Counted from the first letter of the stretch, positions 41,844 through 52,262 are shown. The stretch: DNA of 64,000 nt from Janthinobacterium sp. FW305-129 (GCF_020858115.1 NZ_JACYMM010000004.1:124001-188000); one strand, 5' to 3'. Made by a program: numbers and translations. Notes: generated by a model from the sequence alone, not told the origin.

Positions 41844-44756
41844 TCAGTCGGCGAAGGTGATCCTCAATATCCTGTCGCCACAGAAAAAATCCAGTGCATA
41901 GACGGACGGTGTCGGCAGGAAGACAGGCTCTTCCAATGCCTTGCAGTCGGCACTGCTGCGCAAGTGCCAGCGAGCCGGGCTGATGATGTGATTGCCTTTT
42001 CCGGCTTGCGTCATGGAGGGCAGGGCGATGCTATATTCGCCTTGTCCTGACGCGATCAGCAAGGCGGGGCGGCCTTCTGCATATTTTGATACATCGCGTA
42101 TGACGATAGGAAATTGTCGTGGCAGATAGCGGTGCTCTCCCAGGAATGAGTACGCGTTGAGCCTGCTTGTCGCGATTTGGCCGGTTTTGAAATCATGGTA
42201 TTGCAGCTCGTGTACCGTATTGACAAAGGCAGCGGACTGCCGCTCTGATTGAAATGCACCGGTGACGGCGATGGCGATATCGAGTGCTGCGCGCGTGGGA
42301 GCGATCATATGCTGGTCGAAATGGCGCGTACGCTGGTTGAAAAAGCTGAGTTTCAGCAGGTGGTGCGCATCCCTGGCATACCAATGCAAGCCGGCAAAGT
42401 GGCCACCTAGCGCGGGATTGAGCAAAGGGCCGTTCAAAGTGTCCGAGAAAAAACCAAATTTGCTATTGTTCATGCGCTTGTCGCGCTGGAGTTGCCCATC
42501 CTCGAGCATAGCCAGTTGCATCACGTCAGAACAAAAAACGGATGTGCATGGCGTTTTCCGTTCCGCAAATAACAGCGGTATTTGTCCTGTATAAGTTTCC
42601 TCAAAATAAAACGGAAACAAGTGCAGTGTCGCATCCAGCTGCAGATGCGCGACGCGAAAGTCATTGTCGAGATAATACAAATTGCGGCTGATGGGGCCTC
42701 TGGCCGTCTCGCCAGGATGGGCCTGGCCCTGCAGGTCGATGGGGGAGTACACCCGGACCAACTGTTCGCCCTCGCTAGTCCACGCGGGTCGCATGACATT
42801 TCCCAGTCTCATCCAGCGAACTTGCGTAGGTGTGCTAAAACGCTCATCCTGAATCTTTTGATAGACTAGCAGGCGCATCTGCTCGTCAAGTATCAACAAA
42901 TGGGCGGCTTGCGGATCGGGTGGTGATTCGGCCGGGCTGGCAGGCCGGTCTTCGGCGAGCAGGAGGATGTATTCGCTTTTGCCGTCGAAGTTGATATCGA
43001 GCTTGTTGTATTGTTGTACGTGGCAGTGTTCCAGCAAACCATTGATTCCAATACTAGTCGGTGCGGAAAACGCTAATTTTCCATTGTTCGATGTGGCCAA
43101 GGCAAGCCGGATTGCGCGTGGATTGACCGGATCGGGCCCCATGGCCAGGTAGCCGTGTGGCCTGCGGTCAAGGTCGGATTGCTCGACCCTGCGCAGCTGC
43201 ATGCCTGCTTCCAGGCTACCGCTGATCGGGTAGCTTGTGATGTGCGGCCCGCCCATCGTCTTACCGACAGACCGGGTTAGCGTGGCGCCGATGTCGAATG
43301 GGGGCTGTGCGACGCCATTGATGCTGACTGTTACCGTGTAGGCGAGGTTGGACGGAATGGGACGGTCGGTACGCGCCGGGTCGGGTAGCTGCAAATGGAT
43401 AGCGAAGCGTTTTTCCTGTTGTGTCGGCCAGTTACCGTTAAAGGATGCGCGGTCGATGGTGGCCGATGGTAGCACCATATCGGCGCCGGCGGGCCGGATA
43501 GTGATCGCGAAGCGCGCAGCAGGACTCGATTCCCAGACGTTTTTCAGTGCCAGCTCCAGTGCGACGGTCTTTGCGACGCCGTCCCAAGATATAGGCTTGA
43601 CCTCCTTGTGCGCCGGTAGTATCAAGGCCCGCGCGGGCAACGCCAAGGCGGCAGCGATATCCAGCTGGCCGGATCGCAGCGGTATGCCACGCGGATCCAG
43701 GCTGTCGACGGCATGGCCGCTAGTGTTGAAGGGCCCTTCGATGATTCGGGTTTCAGGCAGCACGGGCCTGGCGCCCAGTACCAAGCGCGGATAAACGTCT
43801 GCCGCTGGAATGCCTCGCGACAGCAAAAGGGCTACGGCGCCGGCGACCATGGCTGCGGCCTGGGAGGTGCCCGACCTGTTGTCGTAGGCGTATCCCGGTT
43901 GCCGGATTGATCTGTGGCCAACTGGTATCGGCCCCGGTATCTCGACACCTGGCGCTGCGATATCTACGCCAGGGCCGATATTCGAAAAACTGGCGATGGC
44001 GCCATCGGGCCGGCTGGCGGCGACACAAATGACGCCGCTTAACTGACAGGGGACGGGCAGCGTGGTCGATGCATCATTTCCCGCCGCCGCGACGACCAGG
44101 ACGCCACGGGCCTGCGCCTCGGCGATTGCCGCCGCGACCGGGTCGGTGACGGCGGTGCGTGGCCAGCCGAAGGGTAGCAGCATTAGTTGGACCGACCTGT
44201 CCGCAAGGCTGCGAATGGCAGCAGCCATGCGCTGAGACAATTCTTGAATGCTCACGGCATCCACGCCCATCCGCTCCGACACGGCATCAATAAGATGGGG
44301 TTTGACTGGTGCGTTGCTTGCACGCGGCAATACCTGCATGGGGATGATGACAATGTCTTGCGAGATCGATGCGACAATGCCGGCCAGATGCGTGCCGCTG
44401 CCATCGGTATCGCTGTAGCCAGCATTATCACCGGACGCGGACAGGTGCGGTGTGCTTGTGTCACTTCGGGCAAGCAGTTTGGCAAAGGCGGGATGAGTGG
44501 CATCCAGGCCTGTATCGAAGATTGCTATAGTGACGATCTTGCGCGCCGTCGCCGTCGCCGGCGTCGGCCCTGGCAGGCCGATATCCTGCCCGGCGACAGC
44601 TTGAATGCGGTAGCTCTGCATCTGATCCAGATCCACCGGGATCAGGCCCCCCTTGTTATGCAACGCCCACGATGCCGGCACGTCTGGGGAAGCTTGCACC
44701 GGCAGGGCCGCCATGCAAGCCAGGCAAGCGGATGTCATCAAGCGCCATGTCCACAT
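41844..44756 (-). CDS. secreted subtilisin-family (S8) serine protease with long C-terminal domain
   Basis: A 970-residue exported protease. The signal peptide covers residues 1-22 (SACLACMAALPVQASP). The catalytic triad is visible: Asp81 in IAIFDTGLD, His123 in GSGTHLAGI, Ser298 in NRSGTSQAAAMVAG, with the oxyanion Asn227 in AAAGND. No separate long propeptide is seen between the signal and the catalytic domain. Residues after 400 are beta-rich and have FG-GAP-like calcium-loop pieces (LDINFDGKSEYILLLAED), suggesting a propeller or adhesion domain. A GGAGG site lies four bases before the ATG. It is divergent from two lipoprotein genes and may act with them at the cell surface. Confidence 0.88.
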   Translation of the reverse strand: MWTWRLMTSACLACMAALPVQASPDVPASWALHNKGGLIPVDLDQMQSYRIQAVAGQDIGLPGPTPATATARKIVTIAIFDTGLDATHPAFAKLLARSDTSTPHLSASGDNAGYSDTDGSGTHLAGIVASISQDIVIIPMQVLPRASNAPVKPHLIDAVSERMGVDAVSIQELSQRMAAAIRSLADRSVQLMLLPFGWPRTAVTDPVAAAIAEAQARGVLVVAAAGNDASTTLPVPCQLSGVICVAASRPDGAIASFSNIGPGVDIAAPGVEIPGPIPVGHRSIRQPGYAYDNRSGTSQAAAMVAGAVALLLSRGIPAADVYPRLVLGARPVLPETRIIEGPFNTSGHAVDSLDPRGIPLRSGQLDIAAALALPARALILPAHKEVKPISWDGVAKTVALELALKNVWESSPAARFAITIRPAGADMVLPSATIDRASFNGNWPTQQEKRFAIHLQLPDPARTDRPIPSNLAYTVTVSINGVAQPPFDIGATLTRSVGKTMGGPHITSYPISGSLEAGMQLRRVEQSDLDRRPHGYLAMGPDPVNPRAIRLALATSNNGKLAFSAPTSIGINGLLEHCHVQQYNKLDINFDGKSEYILLLAEDRPASPAESPPDPQAAHLLILDEQMRLLVYQKIQDERFSTPTQVRWMRLGNVMRPAWTSEGEQLVRVYSPIDLQGQAHPGETARGPISRNLYYLDNDFRVAHLQLDATLHLFPFYFEETYTGQIPLLFAERKTPCTSVFCSDVMQLAMLEDGQLQRDKRMNNSKFGFFSDTLNGPLLNPALGGHFAGLHWYARDAHHLLKLSFFNQRTRHFDQHMIAPTRAALDIAIAVTGAFQSERQSAAFVNTVHELQYHDFKTGQIATSRLNAYSFLGEHRYLPRQFPIVIRDVSKYAEGRPALLIASGQGEYSIALPSMTQAGKGNHIISPARWHLRSSADCKALEEPVFLPTPSVYALDFFCGDRILRITFAD

Positions 44757-44914
44757 ACAGCCTCCTGCAGGTAGGAGCCTCCATCTTCGCGCATCATGCC
44801 AGCGTTTGATTGATATTTATCACACTCGGCGTTCATAGATAGCTGACCATGGATCAAGCCGGCAGCGCTTCCGCCGGAGCACCATGGTCCATCCACCAAC
44901 GGGAGGTTTTCATC

Positions 44915-45700
44915 ATGCGTCCAACCCATCAGCAATATGGCACCGCTACACTGCTGCTGTTCTCAATATTGTCGGCTGGTTGTAACACGGAACAGAAGAC
45001 AGTCGAGCCAGTCGTCATCACGCCGCCAAAAACCGGCTTCCAGTGCCTGCCAGTGCCCAGCACCTGGATGGCCGCCGGCAGTATCTTTTCTGTCGATCAG
45101 GCCGGCACGTCGTTCCAGATCGGCATGGTGGACACCATCAAACCCAGCGGTCCGCATCCGGCGGGATTTCCACAATATACGGCCAGCACGAGCTTCAATG
45201 TTGGCCTGTTAATGTCGACGTTGGCAACCCTGACCAAGTCCACCGGATGGGATGCGCAAGTGAGCGCCAACGCCGCCAACAAGCTGTGGGTGAGCAGCAA
45301 ATACGAGGCGCCCACGCTGATGATCGTCGAAGGACAGCCTGAAGCCGAGGCTATCAACTGGTTTTCCAATACCAAGCACTATCGTATTGAACCCGGCGTT
45401 CGATATTACCTGGTACGCGAGGCGCTGCGCGCCGACAATGCCGCTTACGAAATCAGGCGTGACGATCTCAGCAAGATTGGTGCCGAGGCATCGGTGCGCG
45501 ATATGGTCAAAGGCAAACTGAGCTTCGGCGACAACCAGTCCAATACCGCCTATATGTTGAGCGCCAAGTTTCCCGAGCCCTTGAATGTCTGCGTCAAATC
45601 AAAGGAGTTACGCATCGCTTCATCCGGTGCCGGGGGTATCCAGCGCCTGGAACTCGTCGACGTCGACCAGCCGATTCTGATCACTAGTGTGGGCCGTTGA
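44915..45700 (+). CDS. lipoprotein of unknown function
   Basis: A 261-residue predicted lipoprotein: LLLFSILSAGC gives the lipobox LSAGC, with Asn after the Cys. The mature part has mixed strands, including FQCLPVPSTWMAAGSIFSVDQAG and a C-terminal beta-rich end. No family is recognised. GGGAGG lies nine bases before the chosen ATG; a start at 44849 would add 22 unlikely residues. The stop TGA overlaps the ATG of the next gene (TGATG), so the two are co-translated. Co-location with a zincin-like lipoprotein and a divergent secreted subtilase suggests a shared surface function. Confidence 0.75.
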   Translation: MRPTHQQYGTATLLLFSILSAGCNTEQKTVEPVVITPPKTGFQCLPVPSTWMAAGSIFSVDQAGTSFQIGMVDTIKPSGPHPAGFPQYTASTSFNVGLLMSTLATLTKSTGWDAQVSANAANKLWVSSKYEAPTLMIVEGQPEAEAINWFSNTKHYRIEPGVRYYLVREALRADNAAYEIRRDDLSKIGAEASVRDMVKGKLSFGDNQSNTAYMLSAKFPEPLNVCVKSKELRIASSGAGGIQRLELVDVDQPILITSVGR

Positions 45701-47052
45701 TGAACATCTACGCGCGCTGCCTGTCGCTGTCGCTGGCTTGCGCGCTATGCTCATGCCGCTCGGTGGCGCCCGGGCCGTCCGACACGCACAGCATGCTGAC
45801 GCGCATTGATGCCGTGGTGAGCAGGCTGGACGAGATCGAAGCTGCGCTCAGTGTTACTTTGCGCAAACGCACCGTTTTGCTGCGCGTGAACGCACTGGCC
45901 CAGCATGGCAAACCGATACTGCCGTCTCAGTTGCTGGCACAAATGCCCGCGGTAGACCACAGCGCGTTGGGCGCGGCGTTCTTTGCCTTGCTCGAAGAGG
46001 TCGCTTCAGGCAATGAAATCGCCCCAAGCTACGGCTGCAGCCGGTGGAGCGATAGCCAAGAGCAGAGCGTGGCGCGTGCATTTGGCGAGCGCCAGCGCGA
46101 GGCTGCCGCGTATCTGGATGCGGTTGTCCGTGTACAGATCACCGGCTGTGAGCCGACTGGCCTTGCCGTCAATACGACCAGTGCTTCGCTGCCTTCCGAT
46201 AGCAACTCCAAGGCCCAGAAATCGGAGTCCGACAAGGCGGCTGACGCGGCAATGAATTTGCCTTTCCAGGTCACCGAGGGTGAAATGCATTTTGTCATGC
46301 TGGGCCAGGCTTTTCGCTTCGGCAATGTTGATGACGACAAGATCCCTCTAGCTGCTTACTTGCAACGGCAGGTACAGAGCAATGTGCAGGCAGTGCAACG
46401 ATTGATTTTGCAGACGCGACCAGACGCGAGTCCGCTCACCGTTCTGTTCGACCGTAATGTCACGACTGCCTCTGTCGCGGCATCGATGCAGCGCGACCCC
46501 AGAGGCTGGTTCAATGCCGAGGCGCAGGCCAATGCACGTACGCTGTACATTTCTCCGACCGTGCCACGTGCCGCATTGGTTTTTTGTGCAGTCAGCCGGC
46601 ACTATCGCTTGAGCTTGAATGAAAACCTGAAAAAAAACTTGAGGCCGGAATTGCTCAAAAGGGCGTCAACGACAGATGATGTCGCAGCGACGGTGGTGGC
46701 GGCGGAAAAATCCGCAGACAGGATGGCGCAATGCCTGGCCGATGAAATGTTCTTTTTATTGGCGCATGAGCTTTCCCATGGCATGTTGAAGATCGGTTCG
46801 GAGGCGATAGCCGATTGCTCGGCGCGCGCGCTTGGCGCTTCGGTGGGACGGGAGAATCTGGGCCTGTTTGCCAGCCTGATTTTTCCGGTAGCCAATAGCC
46901 AGGATTTTTATCGGCTATTGGGCTTGAGCGCGGCTGGGCGCGAAGCGCTGCTATGTCGCGAACGGTCGCTGCAACAAACAAAGGTCTCGTTGATGACGCC
47001 CTTTGCGACTTCATTTCTGGCCTGCCTGGCCATGCATGACCCCTGCCCGTGA
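45700..47052 (+). CDS. predicted zinc metallopeptidase lipoprotein
   Basis: A 450-residue exported protein. The start has the lipobox-like CALCSC. The N-terminal part (35-60) is a likely coiled coil (TRIDAVVSRLDEIEAAL). The C-terminal third contains FFLLAHELSHGM, an HExxH zinc motif, followed 17 residues on by GSEAIADCSA, where the Glu and Asp can be the third ligand, as in M48-like or other gluzincins. No named family is certain. Its ATG overlaps the stop of the upstream lipoprotein. An in-frame TTG one codon earlier is possible. The 3' end faces the TonB receptor gene across 70 bases. Confidence 0.72.
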   Translation: MNIYARCLSLSLACALCSCRSVAPGPSDTHSMLTRIDAVVSRLDEIEAALSVTLRKRTVLLRVNALAQHGKPILPSQLLAQMPAVDHSALGAAFFALLEEVASGNEIAPSYGCSRWSDSQEQSVARAFGERQREAAAYLDAVVRVQITGCEPTGLAVNTTSASLPSDSNSKAQKSESDKAADAAMNLPFQVTEGEMHFVMLGQAFRFGNVDDDKIPLAAYLQRQVQSNVQAVQRLILQTRPDASPLTVLFDRNVTTASVAASMQRDPRGWFNAEAQANARTLYISPTVPRAALVFCAVSRHYRLSLNENLKKNLRPELLKRASTTDDVAATVVAAEKSADRMAQCLADEMFFLLAHELSHGMLKIGSEAIADCSARALGASVGRENLGLFASLIFPVANSQDFYRLLGLSAAGREALLCRERSLQQTKVSLMTPFATSFLACLAMHDPCP

Positions 47053-47122
47053 ACAGGAGGGATGCCGGTCGGCTTGCATCGAGCGGCATCTTCGTTGCTT
47101 GGTATTCGCCAGCGTTTACCTA

Positions 47123-49408
47123 TCAAAACACCGCCTTGAACTGCACCCCATACGTGCGCGGTTCGTTGATGATGCCCGTCAGGTTGTCGAAATCGATCGC
47201 GCCCAGCGACTGGATCTGGTTGGTGATGTTGCGGCCATACGCGGAGAGTTCGTATTTGTCCCATTTGTAGCCGACGCGCAAGCCGCCTTCCAGCAGTTCC
47301 TTGGCCTTGTATTCCTTCGCTTCATACAGGAAGAAGTTGTAGCTGGTGCGGTAGGCCCAGTCCGTGTAGGCGTAGAACTCGCCGTTGGCGAGGGGAATGC
47401 TGTATTTCAGGGTGAAGTTGGTTTGCCATTCCGGCGCGCGCGGCAGCGGGTTGCCGTCGATGTAGGCCGTGCCCTTGAACGGGCCCAGCGGGTCGGTGAC
47501 GGTGCAGCCGCTGGCCGGGTTGTTTTGCGCGTTGCCGCAGCTTTGCACGAACAGCTTCTTGTCCTGGATTTCCGTGTGGTTGTAGCTGCCGCCCAGGGTC
47601 ATGCTGAGCGAGTCGCTGAGGTTCGCCTGGAAGTCCAGCTCCACACCGCGGCCCGTGGCCTTGTCGGCGTTGATCAGCTGGTTCATGTTGACGGCGCCGC
47701 TGCCGGCCGTCAGCTGCTTGTCCTTCACGCGGTACTGGAACACTGCCAGGCTCAGGCGCGCGCGCTTGTCGAACAGGTCTTGCTTGATGCCCGCCTCGAC
47801 GGACAGCGCTTTCTCGGCGCCGGCAAACGAGGGGCGGTCGGCCAGGCCGTTCAAGCGGCCCTGCATCGACGGCGCGCGGTAGCCGGTGGCGATGCGCGCG
47901 TAGGCATTCGTTGCCGGCGTGAGCACATAGGTGCCGCTCAAGTCCCAGCTGACGTTGTGCGAGGTGTCGTGCAAGTCGAAGGGACCGGCCGTGGTCGCTT
48001 CCACGCGCTTGGCCGAGAAATCCTTTTTGTCGCTCGTGTAGCGCAGGCCGGCGCGCAGTTTCAGGGCGTCCGAGACCGTGTAGTTGAGCGAGCCGAACGC
48101 CGCGTACGACTTCGAGCTCTGGTTTTGCGTGGCGTAGTTCGGGCTTTGCGGGTTGCCGGGCGCCAGGCTGTTGAAGCCGAAGCTGTCGATCTGGATATCT
48201 TCCTTGAAGTAGAACAGGCCGCCTATCCATTGCAGCGGGCCGCGGGCAGACGATTCGGCGCGGAATTCCTGCGAAATCTGCTTGTGGTTGGGGATCGCGT
48301 CGGCCGTTTCCACGACGAAAGGAATGAAGCCGGGGCCCATCGGCGGCGCGTACACGGCGCCATAGCCGCCGTCGACGTCGGCGCGGCTGTAGAAATCGAG
48401 TTTTTCGTAGCCGGTGATCGAATGCAGGGTGACGCCGGGCAAGTCCCATTTCAGGCGCATGCTGCCGCCCTTGGTTTTCAGGTGCTGGCGGTTGATGCCG
48501 TCGGTGGGGTAGTTGTCATAATCAAAGCCGTCGACCAGGTCGTTCGTGCCCTGCTTCAGGATATTGGCGCGGAACAGCGTGGCCGTGCCGTCGAGGTTGC
48601 GCGCATGCACGTTGAACAGGGCCGTGAAGTCGCGCGTGGGCTTGACCAGCACCTGCAGGCGGGCGGCGCTGTCTTCATAGCCTTCGAAGTCGCGGGTGCC
48701 GGTGGGGCGCGGGTTGTGCACGCGGTCGTCGCGGCGCTGCGTCTGGCCGGAAAAGCGCAGGGCGACCGTGTCGCTGACGGGCACGTTGTAGGCGCCTTCC
48801 AGGTTCTTCATGCCATCCTTGCCGAAACCGCCGCTCAGGTAGCCTTCCGTCTTGAAGACGGGCTTGGCGGAATCGAACTTGATCACGCCGGCCGGCGAGT
48901 TGCGGCCGAACAGGGTGCCTTGCGGGCCGCGCAGCACTTCGACCTGATCGACGTCAAACACGGGAAAACCTTTCAACATGGCGTTTTCCTGCACCACGTC
49001 ATCCATCACCAGGCCCACCGGCTGCGAGGCGTTCAGGTCGAAGTCGGTATTGCCCAGGCCGCGAATGTAGAAGCGGGGGAAGGTGCGGCCGTAATCCGAT
49101 TCGACGGACACGCTGGGCGAGCGGCTGTTGAGGAAGCGGATGTCGGCGCCGCCGGCCGTCAGGGTGTCGAGCTTGTCGCCCTTCAGGGTGGCGATGGACA
49201 TGGGCACGTCCTTGATGTTTTCCGCGCGCCGCTGGGCAGTCACGATCACCGTTTCCAGCTGGCCAGGGCCGGCCTGCGCCGCTGGTGCGGCCGGCGCCGG
49301 CACGCTGTCCTGCGCCAATGCCTGCAGGGGAAAGGCGGCAGCGATTGCCACGGCTATCAGGGTGTGGCGTATGGTGCTGGCGTGTGTGCTGGCATGCGGT
49401 GTCATCAT
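47123..49408 (-). CDS. TonB-dependent outer-membrane receptor
   Basis: A 761-residue outer-membrane transporter. A signal peptide (to about residue 32, AFPLQALAQ) is followed by the TonB box-like ETVIVTAQRR, the plug domain with FYIRGLGNTDFD and VEVLRGPQGTLFGRNSPAGVI, and a 22-strand barrel region ending in an aromatic residue (FKAVF). The sequence type (RRAENIKDVPMSIATL) resembles receptors of the large iron/sugar/small-molecule group rather than classical siderophore receptors. The ATG at 49408 is preferred because GGAG lies seven bases upstream. No fecI/fecR or transport genes are adjacent, so the substrate is unknown. Confidence 0.92.
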   Translation of the reverse strand: MMTPHASTHASTIRHTLIAVAIAAAFPLQALAQDSVPAPAAPAAQAGPGQLETVIVTAQRRAENIKDVPMSIATLKGDKLDTLTAGGADIRFLNSRSPSVSVESDYGRTFPRFYIRGLGNTDFDLNASQPVGLVMDDVVQENAMLKGFPVFDVDQVEVLRGPQGTLFGRNSPAGVIKFDSAKPVFKTEGYLSGGFGKDGMKNLEGAYNVPVSDTVALRFSGQTQRRDDRVHNPRPTGTRDFEGYEDSAARLQVLVKPTRDFTALFNVHARNLDGTATLFRANILKQGTNDLVDGFDYDNYPTDGINRQHLKTKGGSMRLKWDLPGVTLHSITGYEKLDFYSRADVDGGYGAVYAPPMGPGFIPFVVETADAIPNHKQISQEFRAESSARGPLQWIGGLFYFKEDIQIDSFGFNSLAPGNPQSPNYATQNQSSKSYAAFGSLNYTVSDALKLRAGLRYTSDKKDFSAKRVEATTAGPFDLHDTSHNVSWDLSGTYVLTPATNAYARIATGYRAPSMQGRLNGLADRPSFAGAEKALSVEAGIKQDLFDKRARLSLAVFQYRVKDKQLTAGSGAVNMNQLINADKATGRGVELDFQANLSDSLSMTLGGSYNHTEIQDKKLFVQSCGNAQNNPASGCTVTDPLGPFKGTAYIDGNPLPRAPEWQTNFTLKYSIPLANGEFYAYTDWAYRTSYNFFLYEAKEYKAKELLEGGLRVGYKWDKYELSAYGRNITNQIQSLGAIDFDNLTGIINEPRTYGVQFKAVF

Positions 49409-49843
49409 GAAACGGCTCCTGTCGGTCAAGGTTGTTCGAAAGGTCCAGGCAGGCGCAAGTCCGCTAGACGAAAAATCATGCTAGCACGGAAAGTTTTGGT
49501 ATTCATGCCATTTTCCAGGCCAGACTATTTATATGCGTTTCGACTCAATACGTGAATAAAATCGTATTTGTCGTCAATATCGGGCGGGTGCATAGTGGAG
49601 TGCCGGCAGGCCTGCGCGGGCGCAAATGGGGCGGGACATGGTGATGGGGTTTCCTGCGGCCGCGCAAAAAAGCCGCGTGCATTCTGTCGTAGTGCCGGGC
49701 TCGGAACGCAGGAAATACAACAGTTGCTGCGGATTTTTGCTGTGAAGGCTTGTTGTTGCAACGCGACAGGGGGAGACCCGCTGTGGCTCTCCCCCTGTGC
49801 GTGTGACGCGGGGCATGCGTGGCCGCATGCCCGATCTGCTCAA
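49409..49843. other. intergenic stretch between receptor and chemoreceptor
   Basis: About 435 bases with no gene I can support. The right part has two strong hairpins that belong to the end of the chemoreceptor gene. The left part should hold the promoter of the TonB receptor on the minus strand; the stretch near 49500-49570 is A/T-rich, but I cannot fix -35/-10 boxes. Confidence 0.4.
49766..49832 (-). terminator. tandem hairpins behind the chemoreceptor gene
   Basis: ACAGGGGGAG (49766) pairs with CTCCCCCTGT (49789) in a perfect 10-base stem, and GGGCATGCG (49811) pairs with CGCATGCCC (49824) in a 9-base stem. Both lie just past the stop of the minus-strand chemoreceptor. No T tract is present, so they may protect the mRNA end or act with Rho. 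Confidence 0.55.
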
Positions 49844-51568
49844 TTAAAACTCTTCCCAGTCGCCGGCCGTCACGGCTTCTGCCTGCACCGCGCGCTGTTT
49901 CGCGGGCGCGGCCTGGCGCTTCACGGGGCTGCTGGCGGGTGCCGGTACCAGGCGCAGCGGCTTGTGGCTGGCGCGCACTGGCGCTGGGGCGGGTGCCGCG
50001 ACCTGGCCGTCGTGCGTCTTGAAGATGCTCACGGTTTGCACCAGGTGGCTGGCCTGGTCGCGCAGCGATTCGGCCGCCGCCGCCGCTTCTTCCACCAGCG
50101 AGGCGTTTTGCTGCGTGACGCTGTCCATCTGCGCCACCGCCTGATTGATCTGCTCGATCCCGGTGGACTGTTCCTGGCTGGCCATCGTGATGTCAGCGAT
50201 GATGTTGCTGACGCGGGCGACACTGGCGACCACTTCCGACATAGTCGTGCCCGCCTGTGCCGCCAGCCTGGCGCCCGCGTCGACGCGGCTGACGGAGTCG
50301 TCGATCAGGGTCTTGATTTCCTTGGCCGCGCTGGCGCTGCGCTGCGCCAGGCCGCGCACTTCGGTCGCCACGACGGCGAAGCCGCGGCCCTGTTCGCCGG
50401 CACGCGCCGCTTCCACGGCGGCATTCAGGGCCAGGATGTTGGTCTGGAAGGCGATGCCGTCGATGACGCTGATGATGTCGACAATCTTGCGCGACGATTC
50501 GCTGATCAGGTCCATGGTGCCCATCACTTGCCCCACCACGGCGCCGCCCTTGCTGGCGACGTCCGATGCGGTCGTGGCCAGCAGATTGGCTTCGCGGGCA
50601 TTTTCCGCATTCTTGCGCACGGTGCTGGTGAGTTCTTCCATCGAGGAAGCGGTTTCTTCCAGTGAACTGGCTTGTTGTTCCGTGCGCAGCGACAGGTCGC
50701 TGTTGCCGGTAGAAATTTCCGCGGCGGCAAGGGCAACCGTGTCGGAATCCTGGCGCACGGACGAGACTACCGAGGTCAGCGACACTTGCATGCGCTGCAG
50801 GGCCGACAGCACGCTGGCCGTATCGTTTGGCGCAACGATAAGCTTGCCTGTCAGGTCGCCAGCGGCCAGCAGGCTGACGGCGTCGCACAGCTGCTTCGGT
50901 TCGGCGCCCAGCGCCTTGAGCAGGCTGCGCGTGATGAGCCAGCCCGCCAGGGCCGCCAGTACGATGGAGAGCAAGCTGGCGCCGATGAGGATATTTCTGT
51001 TGAGAATGTATTCTTCGTTATCTTGCTGCAGGATGAGGGCGGAACGCTGATCCGTCAGGGCGAAATACTCATCGCTGGCGGCAACGAGGGCGGCCAGCAA
51101 CGGACGGCATTCCTCGTTCATCTTGGCAATGGCTTGTTCGTTTTTCTTTTGCAGCGCCAGGTCCACGATGGCCAGTGCCACGGGGGCATAGCGTTTTTCG
51201 ATGCCGTCGATCTTGTTGATGACGCCGCGCACATCGTCCGATACCTCGGGCTGCTGTGCCAGCTGCAGCAGATGCTGCATGTTCTTGACGACATCGGCGT
51301 GGGCCTGCAAGACGTGTTTACGTTCGATCTCCAGGTCTTCCGGCTTGGTGACGAGCACGAGGTTCCTGGCCGCCACGGCACGCATGTCGATCGCGTCACG
51401 CACGCGGTGCGCCGTATTGGCGCGGGCGGTGATGCCGTTGACATACTGGTCAAAACTGGCGTTGAAGTTGGAAAGGTTCCGCACGGACAGGATCGATATG
51501 CCGATGAGGAAAAAGACCAGCAGGCCGAAAGCCAGAGTGAGCTGGGTGCGAACGGTGAATTTATCCAT
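49844..51568 (-). CDS. methyl-accepting chemotaxis protein with C-terminal CheR-tether
   Basis: A 574-residue transmembrane chemoreceptor. The first helix (10-32, [18 protein letters not shown]) and the second (about 192-213, [20 protein letters not shown]) enclose a four-helix-bundle ligand domain of about 155 residues. HAMP and the methylation helices follow, and the signalling tip reads [33 protein letters not shown]. After a flexible Ala/Pro-rich linker the protein ends in DWEEF, which resembles the NWETF-type pentapeptide that tethers CheR and CheB. The ligand is unknown. The 292 bases upstream are very A/T-rich around 51700-51770 and should contain its promoter. Confidence 0.93.
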   Translation of the reverse strand: MDKFTVRTQLTLAFGLLVFFLIGISILSVRNLSNFNASFDQYVNGITARANTAHRVRDAIDMRAVAARNLVLVTKPEDLEIERKHVLQAHADVVKNMQHLLQLAQQPEVSDDVRGVINKIDGIEKRYAPVALAIVDLALQKKNEQAIAKMNEECRPLLAALVAASDEYFALTDQRSALILQQDNEEYILNRNILIGASLLSIVLAALAGWLITRSLLKALGAEPKQLCDAVSLLAAGDLTGKLIVAPNDTASVLSALQRMQVSLTSVVSSVRQDSDTVALAAAEISTGNSDLSLRTEQQASSLEETASSMEELTSTVRKNAENAREANLLATTASDVASKGGAVVGQVMGTMDLISESSRKIVDIISVIDGIAFQTNILALNAAVEAARAGEQGRGFAVVATEVRGLAQRSASAAKEIKTLIDDSVSRVDAGARLAAQAGTTMSEVVASVARVSNIIADITMASQEQSTGIEQINQAVAQMDSVTQQNASLVEEAAAAAESLRDQASHLVQTVSIFKTHDGQVAAPAPAPVRASHKPLRLVPAPASSPVKRQAAPAKQRAVQAEAVTAGDWEEF

Positions 51569-51860
51569 GATGTCTCTCCCAAGATACGTGTTGACGATTA
51601 GAAAGGGGGCTTGCGTGGGCAGGTGGCAAGCGGGCCGTACCTACGCAGTGCTTCTCTATCCAGAACACGGATTCGTGGTGTGAGGATCGTTTTACTTAAA
51701 AACCGATTTCAATAATTTATTTGTTTTATTTATTAAAATCATTGTGGCACAGAAAATTCAGTAAATCAATGAGATTTTGCGTGCCAAAAAACAACTTTTC
51801 GGCATGGATGGCTGCTCCGGGCGCTGCTTGAGCGGCCCGGAAAGCGTCTGGCGGGGGGGA

Positions 51861-52262
51861 TCAGCCGGGAACGGGCGTGCCCTGGTGGAAAAGCATTTGC
51901 CAGCGGCCGTCGCGCCATTTCCACAGCGAACTGCGCAAGCTGGCGCTGGCGGGCAGGGCGCCGCAGGCGTGCCGCAGCGAGCGGTAGGTAGCCAGCGCAA
52001 CATCCTCGGCCAGCAAGCGGGCTTGAAAATCGTGGATGCTGCGTGGGCAAAAATCTTCTGCTGGCAAGTCCGCCAGGGTTGCCGCACGCGTCCAGAGATT
52101 GCCCGAGCTGCCGAATTCGACGAACTCGTCGGCCAGCAGGGCCGCCAGCCTGGCGCTGTCGGCGCGCACCGCCTGGCTTTGCAGCGCCGCTTCCAGCGCC
52201 TGCAGGTGCGCTGCCAGGCTGTCCTGCGTATTATCCTGCGCGTCGGCCATTGCCGAGGTCAT
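51861..52262 (-). CDS. NTF2-like (DUF4440-type) protein
   Basis: A 133-residue protein of the SnoaL/NTF2-like fold: an N-terminal helix (LAAHLQALEAALQS), then LLADEFVEFGSSGNLWTRAATLADL, which is the typical DUF4440 pattern, and a final RSSLWKWRDGRWQMLFHQGTPV strand pair. Members include small hydrolases, isomerases and binding proteins; the function here is open. Its ATG overlaps the stop of the upstream small gene (TGATG on the minus strand), so the two form an operon. Confidence 0.85.
   Translation of the reverse strand: MTSAMADAQDNTQDSLAAHLQALEAALQSQAVRADSARLAALLADEFVEFGSSGNLWTRAATLADLPAEDFCPRSIHDFQARLLAEDVALATYRSLRHACGALPASASLRSSLWKWRDGRWQMLFHQGTPVPG

Noticed and set aside
47003..49555. 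Long open frame (850 codons) on the plus strand
   Set aside because: Antisense to the TonB receptor, with low-complexity Val/Arg/Gly composition and no signal or domain.
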